From Mucilaginibacter flavus (lineage in GTDB: Bacteria; Bacteroidota; Bacteroidia; Sphingobacteriales; Sphingobacteriaceae): a stretch of 64,000 nt of DNA. This document shows, one piece after another, positions 44,778 to 54,900 of the stretch. Where the stretch lies: NCBI RefSeq assembly GCF_030409315.1, contig NZ_JAUFPS010000041.1:124001-188000 (forward strand), given 5' to 3'. The position numbers and the translations under genes are program-made. The notes beneath the pieces were generated by a model. That model did no database searches, was not told where the DNA came from, and was given only the letters and a program-made list of their open reading frames with translations. The number at the start of each line of letters is the position of its first letter. The first letter of the stretch is position 1.

Positions 44778-47700
44778 ATGAAGAAACAATGGCTGATAGC
44801 CCTGTGCATTTGCATGGGAGCGGGGAGTGCTTTTGCCCAACAGGAGGCAAGTATAAAGGAGTATAACAAAACAATTGTTAGTTACCCTTTCTCTGATCCA
44901 AACCCCATCCCCAATTTTACCAATGTTTATCCGTATTTCCGTTATGATGGATTTACGGATAAGCCGGTACAAAAGGAGTGGAAGATAGTTGAGCTGGAAA
45001 ATCAGTACATCAGGTTTACTATTATGCCGCAGATAGGGGGCAAAATCTGGTCGGCTATCGAAAAATCAACAGGTAAGCCTATTGTTTATGAAAACCATGT
45101 GATCAAATTCAGGGATATTGCCATGCGCGGTCCCTGGACGAGCGGTGGTATCGAACCCAATTACGGCATCATCGGGCATACCCCAAACTCTGTAACCCCG
45201 GTTGATTACCTTACCCGTAAAAATGCCGATGGCAGTGTAAGCTGTATTATCAGTGTGCTCGATTTGCTTACCAGCACCACCTGGACAATGGAGGTTAACC
45301 TGCCAGTAGATAAAGCATACTTTACCACCAAGTCATTCTGGTATAACTCAACCCCGATAGAAGAACCCTATTACCATTGGATGAATACCGGTATAAAAAC
45401 AAAAGGTAACCTGCAATACATTTTTCCGGGAACAAGCTATCTCGGTCATCAGGGCGAGTACAGTGATTGGCCTGTTAACAAGCAAAATGGGAAAGATATC
45501 TCGTTTTATGACAACAACAACTTTGGTGGTTACAAATCATACCACGTGTTTGGTAAGTACACCGATTTTTTTGGCGCCTATTGGCACGATGATGATTTTG
45601 GCATGGCCCGATACGGTGGTCATGAAGATAAAGCCGGCAAAAAGATATGGATATGGGGATTATCAGACCAGGGCATGATATGGGAAAAACTGCTTACCGA
45701 TAACGACGGGCAGTATTCAGAGATTCAATCGGGCAGGTTATTTAATCAAACATCGCCACAAAGTACCTTAACACCGTTTAAACACAAAAGCTTTGCGCCG
45801 GGCGCATCTGATACCTGGACGGAGTACTGGTACCCGGTAATGAAAACAAAAGGTTTTGTGCAGGCCAATAACTACGGCGCTTTAAACGTAAAGGCAACCG
45901 ATGGCTGGCTTAAACTGTATTTTAGCCCGGTTCAAAAAACAGACGATGTGTTGGAGGTTAAGCAAGGCGATCATGTTATTTATAGTAAAAAATTAAGCCT
46001 GAATCCCTTGCAGATCTTTGCGGATTCGATAAAAGCCGACGCTAAGGATGTGATAGTAACTTTAGGAGTAAATAAGCTTATTTATAACTCAAAACCATAT
46101 GCGGATAATTTAAGTCGCCCGCTTGATTTACCAAAAGATTTTGATTGGAACAGCGCCTACGGCTTGTATACCCAGGGTAAGGAATTGATGGATCAGAAAA
46201 TGTACCCCGAAGCGGAAACCAAGCTGAAGGACGCGTTAAATAAAGATCCCTACTACTTGCCTGCGTTGGTACAAAGCGCAATGCTCATGTACCGCAATAT
46301 GCGTTATCCCGAAGCCTTAAGCTACGCTAAAACCGCGCTGAGCATCAATACCAATGATGGGGCTGCCAATTATTATTATGGGGTGATCAACGCGCAGTTA
46401 GGCAACGCCACCGATGCTAAAGATGGCTTTGATATCGCTTCCTTATCGGTGGAATATAGGAATGCTGCATATTCGGCATTGGGTAGTTTGTATTTAAAGC
46501 AAAAGGATTACAATAAAGCGTTGGAATTTGCTTCAAGGGCACTTGATTTTAACAGGTTTGATATTGGCGCTTTGCAGGTGCAGGCGATTGCTTACCGGAT
46601 GCTAAAGGACGATAAAAGCGCAGGCGAGATTTTGAATGCAATAGTAAATTTTGAGCCGCTTAGCCATTTCGCGGCGTTTGAGCGCTATTTGTTAAATCCT
46701 ACTGATGCAAATAAAATAGCTTTCAGCTCGATGATTCGTAATGAGCAACCGATTGAAAGTTATCTGGAGCTGGCTGATAGTTATTACAAGAATGGCTGTG
46801 TAGCAGAAAGTGAAGAGGTATTGCGGTTATCGCCGGGTAATGTATTGGTTGATTATAAACTGGCGTTTTTGCGGCATTTGCAGGGTAAACCATACCAGGA
46901 TTTGTTGAACCAGGCAAATACTTTAACTCCTGCGTTTGTATTTCCTTTCCGAAACAACGACGAAGAGGTATTGCAATGGGCAATGAAGCAAAGTAACAGT
47001 TGGAAACCTAAATATTTACTGGCATTATTATATCGGGATAGAAACCGTGTTGAAGAAAGTAAGAAACTATTTACTCAATGTGGTAATGAGCCGGATTTTG
47101 CCCCATTTTATGCCGCACGTGCCGCCATGCAAATGGCAACAACAGATTTGGCCGACTTAACGATGGCTGTTAAATTGGATAATGGCTGGCGTTACAATAA
47201 ACTCCTTGGCGAATATTATTTAACGCATCAACAATACAAAGAGGCGCTGACTACGGTTGAACCATTTTACAAGGCTCACCGCGATAACTATATTATCGGC
47301 ATATTGTATGCCAAAACGCTGTTGCTTAATAAGCATTATAACAATTGTGGTAAACTGTTAGCCGGTATCAACATCCTTCCGTTTGAGGGGGCTACTATTG
47401 GCCGGGAATTGTATAGAGAAACAGAACTGATGCAGGCCGTACAAAAACTAAAAGCCAAAAACTACGCAGCAGCTTTAAGTTTCATAGCCGAAGCAAAAAA
47501 ATGGCCCGCCAATCTTGGCGCAGGCAAGCCTTATGCCGAAAATGTTGACGAGCGCCTGGAGGACTGGATGAGCTATCAGTGTTATTTAAAACAAGGCAAC
47601 ACCAGCGAAGCCAATCGGTATTTGCAAAAGATCATCGCCTTTAAACCTAAAATAGAAAATACAGTCAGCAATTTTCTTCCCGCCAATGATTTGGTAACGG

Positions 47701-47879
47701 CCTGGGCTATTGAAAAACTGCAGAATAGGGCAGCGGCGGCCAACTGGCTTAATGACGAATTAAAGCAATATCCCAACGATAAGGTATTGCAATGGGTTAA
47801 GGCTGTGTTTGAAAGCGGTAAGTATCAGCAAACAGAATTGAGCGATGCGGTTATAAGAATACTTAAGGAAGTGATGTAG
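44778..47879 (+). CDS. DUF5107 domain plus TPR protein, secreted
   Basis: 1033 residues with a signal peptide (GSAFAQ). Residues about 35-330 match DUF5107 (NQYIRFTIMPQIGGKIWSAIEKSTGKPI; GPWTSGGIEPNYGIIGHTPN), a supersandwich fold related to mutarotases. From about 455 onward TPR motifs appear (YTQGKELMDQKMYPEAETKLKDAL; ALYAK-type YRNMRYPEALSYAKTALSI), continuing in degenerate form to the end. The DUF5107-TPR pairing is widespread in PULs and its role is unknown, probably binding or processing of glycan. Read-through from the GH-like gene is likely (8-bp gap), and a strong terminator follows. Confidence 0.82.
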   Translation: MKKQWLIALCICMGAGSAFAQQEASIKEYNKTIVSYPFSDPNPIPNFTNVYPYFRYDGFTDKPVQKEWKIVELENQYIRFTIMPQIGGKIWSAIEKSTGKPIVYENHVIKFRDIAMRGPWTSGGIEPNYGIIGHTPNSVTPVDYLTRKNADGSVSCIISVLDLLTSTTWTMEVNLPVDKAYFTTKSFWYNSTPIEEPYYHWMNTGIKTKGNLQYIFPGTSYLGHQGEYSDWPVNKQNGKDISFYDNNNFGGYKSYHVFGKYTDFFGAYWHDDDFGMARYGGHEDKAGKKIWIWGLSDQGMIWEKLLTDNDGQYSEIQSGRLFNQTSPQSTLTPFKHKSFAPGASDTWTEYWYPVMKTKGFVQANNYGALNVKATDGWLKLYFSPVQKTDDVLEVKQGDHVIYSKKLSLNPLQIFADSIKADAKDVIVTLGVNKLIYNSKPYADNLSRPLDLPKDFDWNSAYGLYTQGKELMDQKMYPEAETKLKDALNKDPYYLPALVQSAMLMYRNMRYPEALSYAKTALSINTNDGAANYYYGVINAQLGNATDAKDGFDIASLSVEYRNAAYSALGSLYLKQKDYNKALEFASRALDFNRFDIGALQVQAIAYRMLKDDKSAGEILNAIVNFEPLSHFAAFERYLLNPTDANKIAFSSMIRNEQPIESYLELADSYYKNGCVAESEEVLRLSPGNVLVDYKLAFLRHLQGKPYQDLLNQANTLTPAFVFPFRNNDEEVLQWAMKQSNSWKPKYLLALLYRDRNRVEESKKLFTQCGNEPDFAPFYAARAAMQMATTDLADLTMAVKLDNGWRYNKLLGEYYLTHQQYKEALTTVEPFYKAHRDNYIIGILYAKTLLLNKHYNNCGKLLAGINILPFEGATIGRELYRETELMQAVQKLKAKNYAAALSFIAEAKKWPANLGAGKPYAENVDERLEDWMSYQCYLKQGNTSEANRYLQKIIAFKPKIENTVSNFLPANDLVTAWAIEKLQNRAAAANWLNDELKQYPNDKVLQWVKAVFESGKYQQTELSDAVIRILKEVM

Positions 47880-47885
47880 CATTGC

Positions 47886-47920
47886 AAACTTGCGAAGTTT
47901 TCAAAACTTCGCAAGTTTTT
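47886..47920 (+). terminator. Perfect 16-bp-arm hairpin terminator after PUL B
   Basis: AAACTTGCGAAGTTTT, one base, then the exact reverse complement and TT. It starts 6 bp after the DUF5107-TPR stop. Relative to the copy at 2946-2978, two bases differ and both changes are compensated in the opposite arm. Confidence 0.8.
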
Positions 47921-48025
47921 CGGTCCTGATACACCCCTCAATGAAAAACAATTTTGTTTCCTTTTAATTAATTTATTAAACCATTTTTATAGTCAGCTGT
48001 TTCTTAAGTAAATCTATACCTGCTT

Positions 48026-48376
48026 ATGGAAACAAACGATACTTATCAACCTATTGTAAAGCAATTAAAACGGTATTTTGAAACCCGCTACAAGCTGTTT
48101 AAGTTAGAAGCGATAGCAAAGGGTAGTACTGCCGTTGCCAGTACCGCTGCGGATTTAGCTGTGGTTTTGATATTTATTGTGGCTTTTGTGTTCTTGACGC
48201 TAACCCTGGGCTTTTTTCTGGGTAAGTTGTTTAGATCAAGCTGGGCTGGTTTTGGATGTATAACCTTGCTTTACCTATTAATCGCGTTTTTAAATAAGGC
48301 ATTCAGGAGAAGGATAGAGAAAGGTCTCGTTCGAATTTTGATCCGGAAAATGATGAGGAAGAAAAAAACAGAATAG
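48026..48376 (+). CDS. Small holin-like inner-membrane protein (phage holin superfamily III / YqjE-like)
   Basis: 116 residues. A charged amphipathic N-terminus (YQPIVKQLKRYFETRYKLFKLEAIAKG) precedes two transmembrane segments, about 42-66 and 73-90, and a strongly basic C-terminal tail (RRRIEKG...MMRKKKTE). This layout matches the Holin-X/YqjE family, which is chromosomal in many bacteria and not evidence of a prophage. It stands alone between PULs B and C and shares a terminator with the convergent GH3 gene. Confidence 0.8.
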   Translation: METNDTYQPIVKQLKRYFETRYKLFKLEAIAKGSTAVASTAADLAVVLIFIVAFVFLTLTLGFFLGKLFRSSWAGFGCITLLYLLIAFLNKAFRRRIEKGLVRILIRKMMRKKKTE

Positions 48377-48411
48377 CTATCTCTATTTATTAAATCGACA
48401 GCTATTCTGTT
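48367..48411. terminator. Bidirectional terminator between convergent genes
   Basis: AACAGAATAGCT and AGCTATTCTGTT are exact 12-bp arms, with an A-run on the left and an A/T-rich run on the right. The left arm overlaps the stop codon of the holin-like gene, and the right arm ends 9 bp before the GH3 stop. Confidence 0.75.
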
Positions 48412-48419
48412 AAATAATT

Positions 48420-50609
48420 TTATTTGCCGCTCAGCTTAAAGCCAAAGGCAAGTTTCTCATCGGAAGAGTTCTCTCCGATAATTAACTTGTAGTCGCCTGG
48501 ATAAAGTTTCCAGTTATGTTTGATTAAATCCCATTTTTGAAGTTCTTTAACAGGGACTTTTATGGTGATCAATTGCTCTCCACCTTTTGCAACAGATACT
48601 CGTTTAAAGCCTTTGAGCTCTTTCAGCGGCATCCTGTCTACATTGGGGTATTTGATGTAAGCCTGTACAACGTCATCGGCGTTCATGTTGCCGGTATTTT
48701 TAACTTTTATCTGTACAGTGACGGTATCTTTGGCGGCGTATTGTTTTGATGGAGCAGATACCGCATCGTAACCAAAACTGCTGTAGCTCATACCGAAGCC
48801 AAACGGATATTGCACAGCACCACCAAAATAACGGTAGGTGCGGCCTTTCATGCTGTAGCTTTCATATTTAGGCAAATCGTTAACCGAATTGTAAAACGTA
48901 AGTGGGAGGTGCCCCGATGGACTTACCTTACCAAAAACAATATCGGCCAAAGCGTTGCCACCTTGTTCGCCGGGGTACCAGGCATATATGATGGCATCTG
49001 CATACGGTGAAATGGCCGATACATCTACATCGCTACCGGCAGTAATTACCGCTATAATTGGTTTTTTAACGCTTTTACGCAATTCCCGCATAAAAGCAAT
49101 TTCGCTTGCAGGCAGGCTAAGGTTCTTTTTATCACCGCCCGATTCGGCAAGAAATGCATCGCCTGCTTCGCCTTCTAATACCGGCGATAAGCCCAATACC
49201 GCTATGGTAACATCGGCATTGCCGGCACCCCAGATACCGCCGAAGTGTGTAGTGTCGCGATAGTCGCAACCCAAATCATATTCTACACGTGTGGCAGGGT
49301 CAACGGCAGCTGTAATACCTTCAACAAAGTTTACCACTTTGCTGCTTACACCATGATAGCTGCCAATCATAGGATCTAAAGCCGCGGCATTTGGTCCTAA
49401 AACCATAAAGCTGGAGTATTGGCCTTGTTTAAACGGAAGGATATTACCCTCGTTTTTTAACAATACCATGCTTTGTTGGGCTGCTTTACGCGCAAGGTTA
49501 ATGTGCGTTGCATTGTGCAGGCTATCGGCTCCATAAGTTTTAAATGGACTTGCAGCGGCATCGTCAAAAAAGCCCAGTTTAAATTGGGTTTTTAATAAAT
49601 GGTTCAGCGCTACATCAACTTCTTTCTCTGTTAAAAGCTTAAGTTGGATGGCCTTGATAATATCGTTCTGGAAAACAGACGAACAATCCAAATCTATCCC
49701 AGCCTTAATTGCTGCGGCGGCAGCCTCAGGAGCGGTAGGGATGGTTTTATGGGTTAAAAATACGTCATCCAAAGCGCCGCAGTCGGTTACTACGTGCCCT
49801 TTAAATCCCCATTCGTTCCTTAAAATATCGGTAACCAGGTTTTTATTAACGGAATTGGGCACGCCGTTGATACTGTTATACGCCGTCATTACCGATTCAA
49901 CACCATTGTTCACCAGCGCGTGAAAAGCGTACAGGTACGTCTCGCGCATATCTTTTTCATCAACAATGGCGTCAAAATAATCGCGGGTAGCTTCGGGACC
50001 GCTATGTGCTGCAAAGTGCTTGGCGGTGGCCGATGCCTTTAAATAACGGGGATTGGTCCCCTGCATCCCCTTAACAAATGCCGAACCGATGTGAGCTGTT
50101 AAAAACGGGTCTTCGCCGTAAGTTTCCTGTCCGCGGCCCCAGCGTGGATCGCGGAAGATATTAATGTTGGGCGTCCAAAAGGTTAACCCCATATATTGTA
50201 AATGCCTGCCCATGCCTGTAGACAGGTTATACTTTGCACGGGCCTCTGTAGAGATGGCATCGGCCACAGAATCCACCAGCGCTTCATTAAATGTAGCCGA
50301 TAAGCCGATAGCCTGCGGAAATATGGTAGCCTCGCCGGCACGGGCCACACCGTGTAAACCCTCGTTCCACCAGTTATAAGCAGGGATGCCAAGGCGGTCA
50401 ACGGCTTTGCTGCGATAACCTAAAAGGGATACCTTTTCTTCCAAAGTAAGCTTTGAAATCAGGTCCTTTAATCTTAGCTCAATCGATTGCGAATTGTCAC
50501 GGAAAAGAGGTTTATCCTGCGCTGCAGCAGGCTGGCTTGTAAAAAAGCAAACGCCACCCAACAGGAAGGTCGCGCTTGCTTTTATCATTTTTTGTGCAAT
50601 GTGTTTCAT
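48420..50609 (-). CDS. GH3 beta-glycosidase (xylosidase/glucosidase-like), PUL C
   Basis: 729 residues with a signal peptide (QPAAAQ). All three GH3 modules are present: the N-terminal barrel with NWWNEGLHGVAR, DPRWGRGQETYGEDPFL, KHFAAHSGPE and nucleophile Asp276 in VVTDCGAL; the alpha/beta sandwich with SMVLLKNEGNILPF and ITAGSDVDVS; and the fibronectin-like end (YPFGFGMSYSSF). TDCGA and the WWNEGLHG start are typical of the beta-xylosidase/alpha-L-arabinofuranosidase branch, while the bacterial beta-glucosidases usually have SDW. It is the last PUL C gene, 37 bp after the haloperoxidase-like gene. Confidence 0.92.
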   Translation of the reverse strand: MKHIAQKMIKASATFLLGGVCFFTSQPAAAQDKPLFRDNSQSIELRLKDLISKLTLEEKVSLLGYRSKAVDRLGIPAYNWWNEGLHGVARAGEATIFPQAIGLSATFNEALVDSVADAISTEARAKYNLSTGMGRHLQYMGLTFWTPNINIFRDPRWGRGQETYGEDPFLTAHIGSAFVKGMQGTNPRYLKASATAKHFAAHSGPEATRDYFDAIVDEKDMRETYLYAFHALVNNGVESVMTAYNSINGVPNSVNKNLVTDILRNEWGFKGHVVTDCGALDDVFLTHKTIPTAPEAAAAAIKAGIDLDCSSVFQNDIIKAIQLKLLTEKEVDVALNHLLKTQFKLGFFDDAAASPFKTYGADSLHNATHINLARKAAQQSMVLLKNEGNILPFKQGQYSSFMVLGPNAAALDPMIGSYHGVSSKVVNFVEGITAAVDPATRVEYDLGCDYRDTTHFGGIWGAGNADVTIAVLGLSPVLEGEAGDAFLAESGGDKKNLSLPASEIAFMRELRKSVKKPIIAVITAGSDVDVSAISPYADAIIYAWYPGEQGGNALADIVFGKVSPSGHLPLTFYNSVNDLPKYESYSMKGRTYRYFGGAVQYPFGFGMSYSSFGYDAVSAPSKQYAAKDTVTVQIKVKNTGNMNADDVVQAYIKYPNVDRMPLKELKGFKRVSVAKGGEQLITIKVPVKELQKWDLIKHNWKLYPGDYKLIIGENSSDEKLAFGFKLSGK

Positions 50610-50646
50610 TAATATGTGGTGATAGTATTATGCAAATAAACGATAC

Positions 50647-51990
50647 TTATTTAACAAGGGGCATAACCCCCGCTTTTTTAATTTTTGCTATTACGCCTTT
50701 GCCTACATTTTGGCCTTGTACGTTGCCATTTTCAATGCTTTGCATGTAGTGGATACCACCGTAAAACCTTGACATGGAGGCCTCTGCAGCTGCCTGCTTA
50801 AACGATTTAAAATCGCGCTGGCTGCTGCCAAACGGAATCTCGGTATTATCCGTGTAGGCAAAGTTATCACCCAATAAATACGTAAGTATCTCGGCTGATG
50901 CATTGGAAATTACCGCGTGGCCGCTGGTATACTCCGGGAATGGGGGAGTTTGCAACACGGGCTGCCATTTCACATCCATATAACGGTTAATATAAGTTTC
51001 TGGCCGGATGCGGTTACTGGTGAATTTTTCTTCCCAGCAGCTGATAAAGGCATCCATAAGGGTTAAGCTTTCCAGGGTTATCACCTCTGTTGAATGATCA
51101 AAATCAAGTCCGGCTTGTTTGGTCACCAGCCCTGCGATATGCATCCAATGCCCGCCGGGGCTTATCTTTTTATAGCCTATAGCCATGTGCCCCGATGTGG
51201 TGATTGCAAAAGGATTACAATCCCAAAACAAGGCTGTGTTTAACTGGTCGGTAGTAAGGTGTTTTGAGATATTGTATACCGCCTTTACCTGCGCGTAAAA
51301 TGCCGACGTAGTATCCTTGCTAAAAGGAATCAGTGCTGCCGGTTTATACTGTGTAGCCGAATCAATAACCATAGTGCGAATGGTACGCCAGTTGGGTTCA
51401 ACCGCTTCAAAATAGCCGGGAGGGGTAGGGTACCATTTGCTTTCGTCTTTTATAGGCGTATATCGTTTTAGCGCGCTAAGCTGGCTATAATGATCCGTTT
51501 TTGAAAACCCAACTGCTATTTTGGATGCCATTTCGCCTACTTTGACAGAATTGGCAATAATGGTTTTATCTACATTGGTTTTTTGCAGCAGTTGCACAAA
51601 AGCGTCTTCATCATCCTTTAACATAAAGCCCGATGGCAACATCAGTTTGGCTGTCTCTAAAATGCTGTAAAAAGCCGCAATCTTATAATCGTATTTAAAG
51701 GTGATGGTATCTAAAGTGGTGTTCGCCTTGTAATCCTTTACAAACTTTTGTAGCTGTGGAATGCTTTTGTTATTGGCCGCAACAATATTATAAGCGCCCA
51801 TCATGGTATAAGCATAGTAACGCGCAGCAACCGGCGGACTAACCACATCATGTACCATTACCATGGTTACAGCGTTTACCGCATGATCTGGTTGTAAATA
51901 ATCCGGGTAGCTGTTAGTATTGGTTTGCGCAAAGCAGTGGTTTATGCTTAATACGCAAAGTATTATAAATGATCTTTTAAAATAGTTCAT
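50647..51990 (-). CDS. Vanadium-dependent haloperoxidase-like protein (PAP2 superfamily), PUL C
   Basis: 447 residues with a signal peptide ending NHCFAQ. Motifs match the paralogue at 1575: K-x6-RP (KFTSNRIRP), TSGH and SRFYGGIH, and again Ser replaces the Asp four residues after the last His. Shared segments such as PPFPEYTSGH and FKSFKQAAAEASMSRFYGG show close kinship. Its start codon overlaps the stop of the VCBS gene (ATGA, 4 bp), a sign of translational coupling. Peroxide-driven halide oxidation and phosphatase activity are both possible; the fixed pairing with VCBS proteins is the main functional clue. Confidence 0.87.
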   Translation of the reverse strand: MNYFKRSFIILCVLSINHCFAQTNTNSYPDYLQPDHAVNAVTMVMVHDVVSPPVAARYYAYTMMGAYNIVAANNKSIPQLQKFVKDYKANTTLDTITFKYDYKIAAFYSILETAKLMLPSGFMLKDDEDAFVQLLQKTNVDKTIIANSVKVGEMASKIAVGFSKTDHYSQLSALKRYTPIKDESKWYPTPPGYFEAVEPNWRTIRTMVIDSATQYKPAALIPFSKDTTSAFYAQVKAVYNISKHLTTDQLNTALFWDCNPFAITTSGHMAIGYKKISPGGHWMHIAGLVTKQAGLDFDHSTEVITLESLTLMDAFISCWEEKFTSNRIRPETYINRYMDVKWQPVLQTPPFPEYTSGHAVISNASAEILTYLLGDNFAYTDNTEIPFGSSQRDFKSFKQAAAEASMSRFYGGIHYMQSIENGNVQGQNVGKGVIAKIKKAGVMPLVK

Positions 51991-54900
51991 TGTTCCTGGT
52001 AAAATTGTAGCGGGCCATCGCTTACGCCAATCAATAAATAAGGGGTTTTGTTGATGTTAACCTCAACGGCCGATTTTACGTCGCCGATAACCGATAGGCC
52101 GGATGCTGGCTGAGGAACATACACAAACCCACCTTTACCGTCGCCTTTCAACAGGCAGCCATAATTAGCATCAATACTGCCAATTTTTAAGCGGTTATCA
52201 GAGTGGTTACCCAATAACAAAATATCTACATGTCCGTCGTGGTCGTAATCACCGGTTAAAATTTGCGTGGCGGGGGCAAACTGGGCTTCGGTAGGCAGGG
52301 CTGCCTCAACAAACTTGCCATTTTGGTTAATGTAAAGCGTGGTTTTGGTAGTGTTTACCGATAGTTTGTGTGTTTTGCCTAATTCTTCGGGTGTTAAAAC
52401 TTCATTGATTGTTGCATCCGCATAGGCTTTGTAAGAATTAAAGCGTCGGCGCATCGGGTAAATCTGCTCATTCAATTCGTCGCGGCTTACAAAAGGATAG
52501 CTTTTGCCCTGGATATAAAAGTTAAAGAATGGATCGATAGAGCCATTGCCGTCAATATCGGCAAAGTACATTTCGCCCGGCTCTTTATCAGTAGCACGAA
52601 TCTGGGTGTTTAATCCAAGGTTACCTGCAATCAGGTCAGGTTTGCCATCGCCGTTAACATCGGCAAATGTGATCCTATTCCAGAAACCTTTCTGAAGCGT
52701 ACCAAAGTAATCGGTAGTCTTATCTTTAAAGCCATCTTTATCGTTAATGAAGATGGTTATCGGCATTAGTTCGCCACATAAAACCAAATCTTTACGGCCA
52801 TCGCTATTCAGGTCAATCCATTGGGCATCGGTTACAATACCAATTTTGTTAAATGGAATAGTTGCCGCTGTGAATTTGCCTTTACCATCATTAACCAACA
52901 GGTAGCTTTGTGGCGCAACCGGGTATTGACCAGGAATTACCCTGCCGCCAACAAAAATATCCATGTCGCCATCGCCGTCAAAGTCAAAAGGTTTTACAAC
53001 CGATTTGCTGTTGGCGTTTAACACCGGGAGGGCAGTAGGAGCGAGCACAAAGCGGCCATTGCCTTCGTTTAAGTAAAGTTCATCCTGCAAATCGGGCGTA
53101 TTAGGCTCGTATAACGAATAACCACCCTTAGCAACGTATAAATCGGGTTTGCCATCGCCATTGGCATCAAAAAAAGCTGCTGCTGATGTAGTACCGATAT
53201 TATCTGTGCTGCCACGAACGATATCTTTAGCTACATATTTGCCATCGGCCTGTTGCTGGTAAATTTTACCGGGACTATCTTTTTCTCCGCTTACAAACAA
53301 ATCTTCCAGGCCATCACCATTAACATCAGCCTTTACAATTACAGGCGCTGTTTTTGAATACATAAACAACATCAACAATTGGCGTTTAAAATCATTTAAG
53401 ATGATTTCCTCCGGTTTAAAATCGATGATTGGATTTGCGCGTTTAAAAACAGGCTTGCTGGTTACAGCGGCCTGCATGAATGTTTTTTCGGTCGGCTGGT
53501 ATTTGATGGTGAGTAATTGGTTCGCTTTAACATCTTTCATTAATTGCGATGAGTTATCCGGCCAAATTATGCGTACTGAGTCAACAGCTTTAGCATCTCC
53601 CAAACCAAAGTTTAAGGTGGTTGATACACATGACAGATAGCCGCGATTAGGATTCACTTCCTGGTATTGGATGTTTTTACCATTATATATCGTCACTTTA
53701 GCACCAATTGCGTTAGTGTTTTTGCCGGTACCTTTGAGTTTTAAGGCGATGTAGGAAGTATTGTTTATTTCGCGGCTGGTGTTCTGATAGATGGATGCCG
53801 GTTGATTGATATTATTTACCACCAGGTCAAGGTCGCCGTCATTGTCCAGATCTACATATACGGCGCCGCTTGAAATATTTTGTTGGTTTAAGCCCCATTC
53901 TACCTGTTTATTGCTAAAGGTAAGGTCGTGGTTATTTCTGAAAATATAGTCGGGTACGGCTGTTGATGGCATCGCCATAACCAAATCCATCAGGCGGAAA
54001 GGTTCGGCAGCCATGGCTTTTTTGATCTTGTAATCGCCCCAGTAGCGTAAAAAATCCTTATTGGTGTAATCTCTTAAGTAGCCGTTACTGATAAAAATGT
54101 CTTTATAGCCGTCATTATCAAAATCGGCAATGAGCGGGCACCAGCTCCAGTCGGTGTTGGATAAACCTGCAAGCTGTGCGATTTCGCTGAATGTACCGTC
54201 GCCATTGTTTAGCTGCAGCATATTGCGCATATATTGTTTGTAAAGCCCCTGGTTTTGCATTAACGCGAAGGACTCATAGTTTTCTTCTAATTGTAGTGAT
54301 TTTTGCCTGTGGTTATCCTCGGGCAACATATCAAGGGTCATAATATCGGGCAGGCCGTCATTATTAAAATCGGCAATATCAACACCCATTGAAAAGTGCG
54401 ACATATGCCTCAGCATATCTTTTGATTTCTCTTTAAAAGTACCGTCGTGATTATTGATGTAGATATAATCTGGTTCGTTGTAATCGTTGGTAACGTAAAT
54501 ATCGGGCCAGCCATCTTTATTGATATCGGCAATGGCCACTCCCAAACCAAAGGTGAGTGGGTTTTGTACTATCCCGGCGGCTTTTGATACATCGGTAAAA
54601 TGGCCGCCATCGTTCCTGAATAATTTATTGCTGGCCAAATCGTCTGTTTGATCCTTGTAACGGGCCAGCTCCATGTTGTCGATCTTTTTAATGTTATGGT
54701 TTAACAAAAACATATCCAGATCGCCATCATTGTCATAATCAAAAAATACAGCCTGGGTGCTATATCCCGGGTCGGCTAAACCGTATTGTTTAGCTTCTTC
54801 TTTAAATTTATTATTTCCCTGGTTTATAAATAGCTGGTTGCTGCGGGTGGCGTTATCAGTTTTGCCCGAGTAGCAAACGTAAATATCCAATAAGCCATCG

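Noticed and set aside
48026..48376. Holin-like gene as sign of a prophage
   Set aside because: The family is common as a stand-alone chromosomal membrane protein, and no other phage gene is present.
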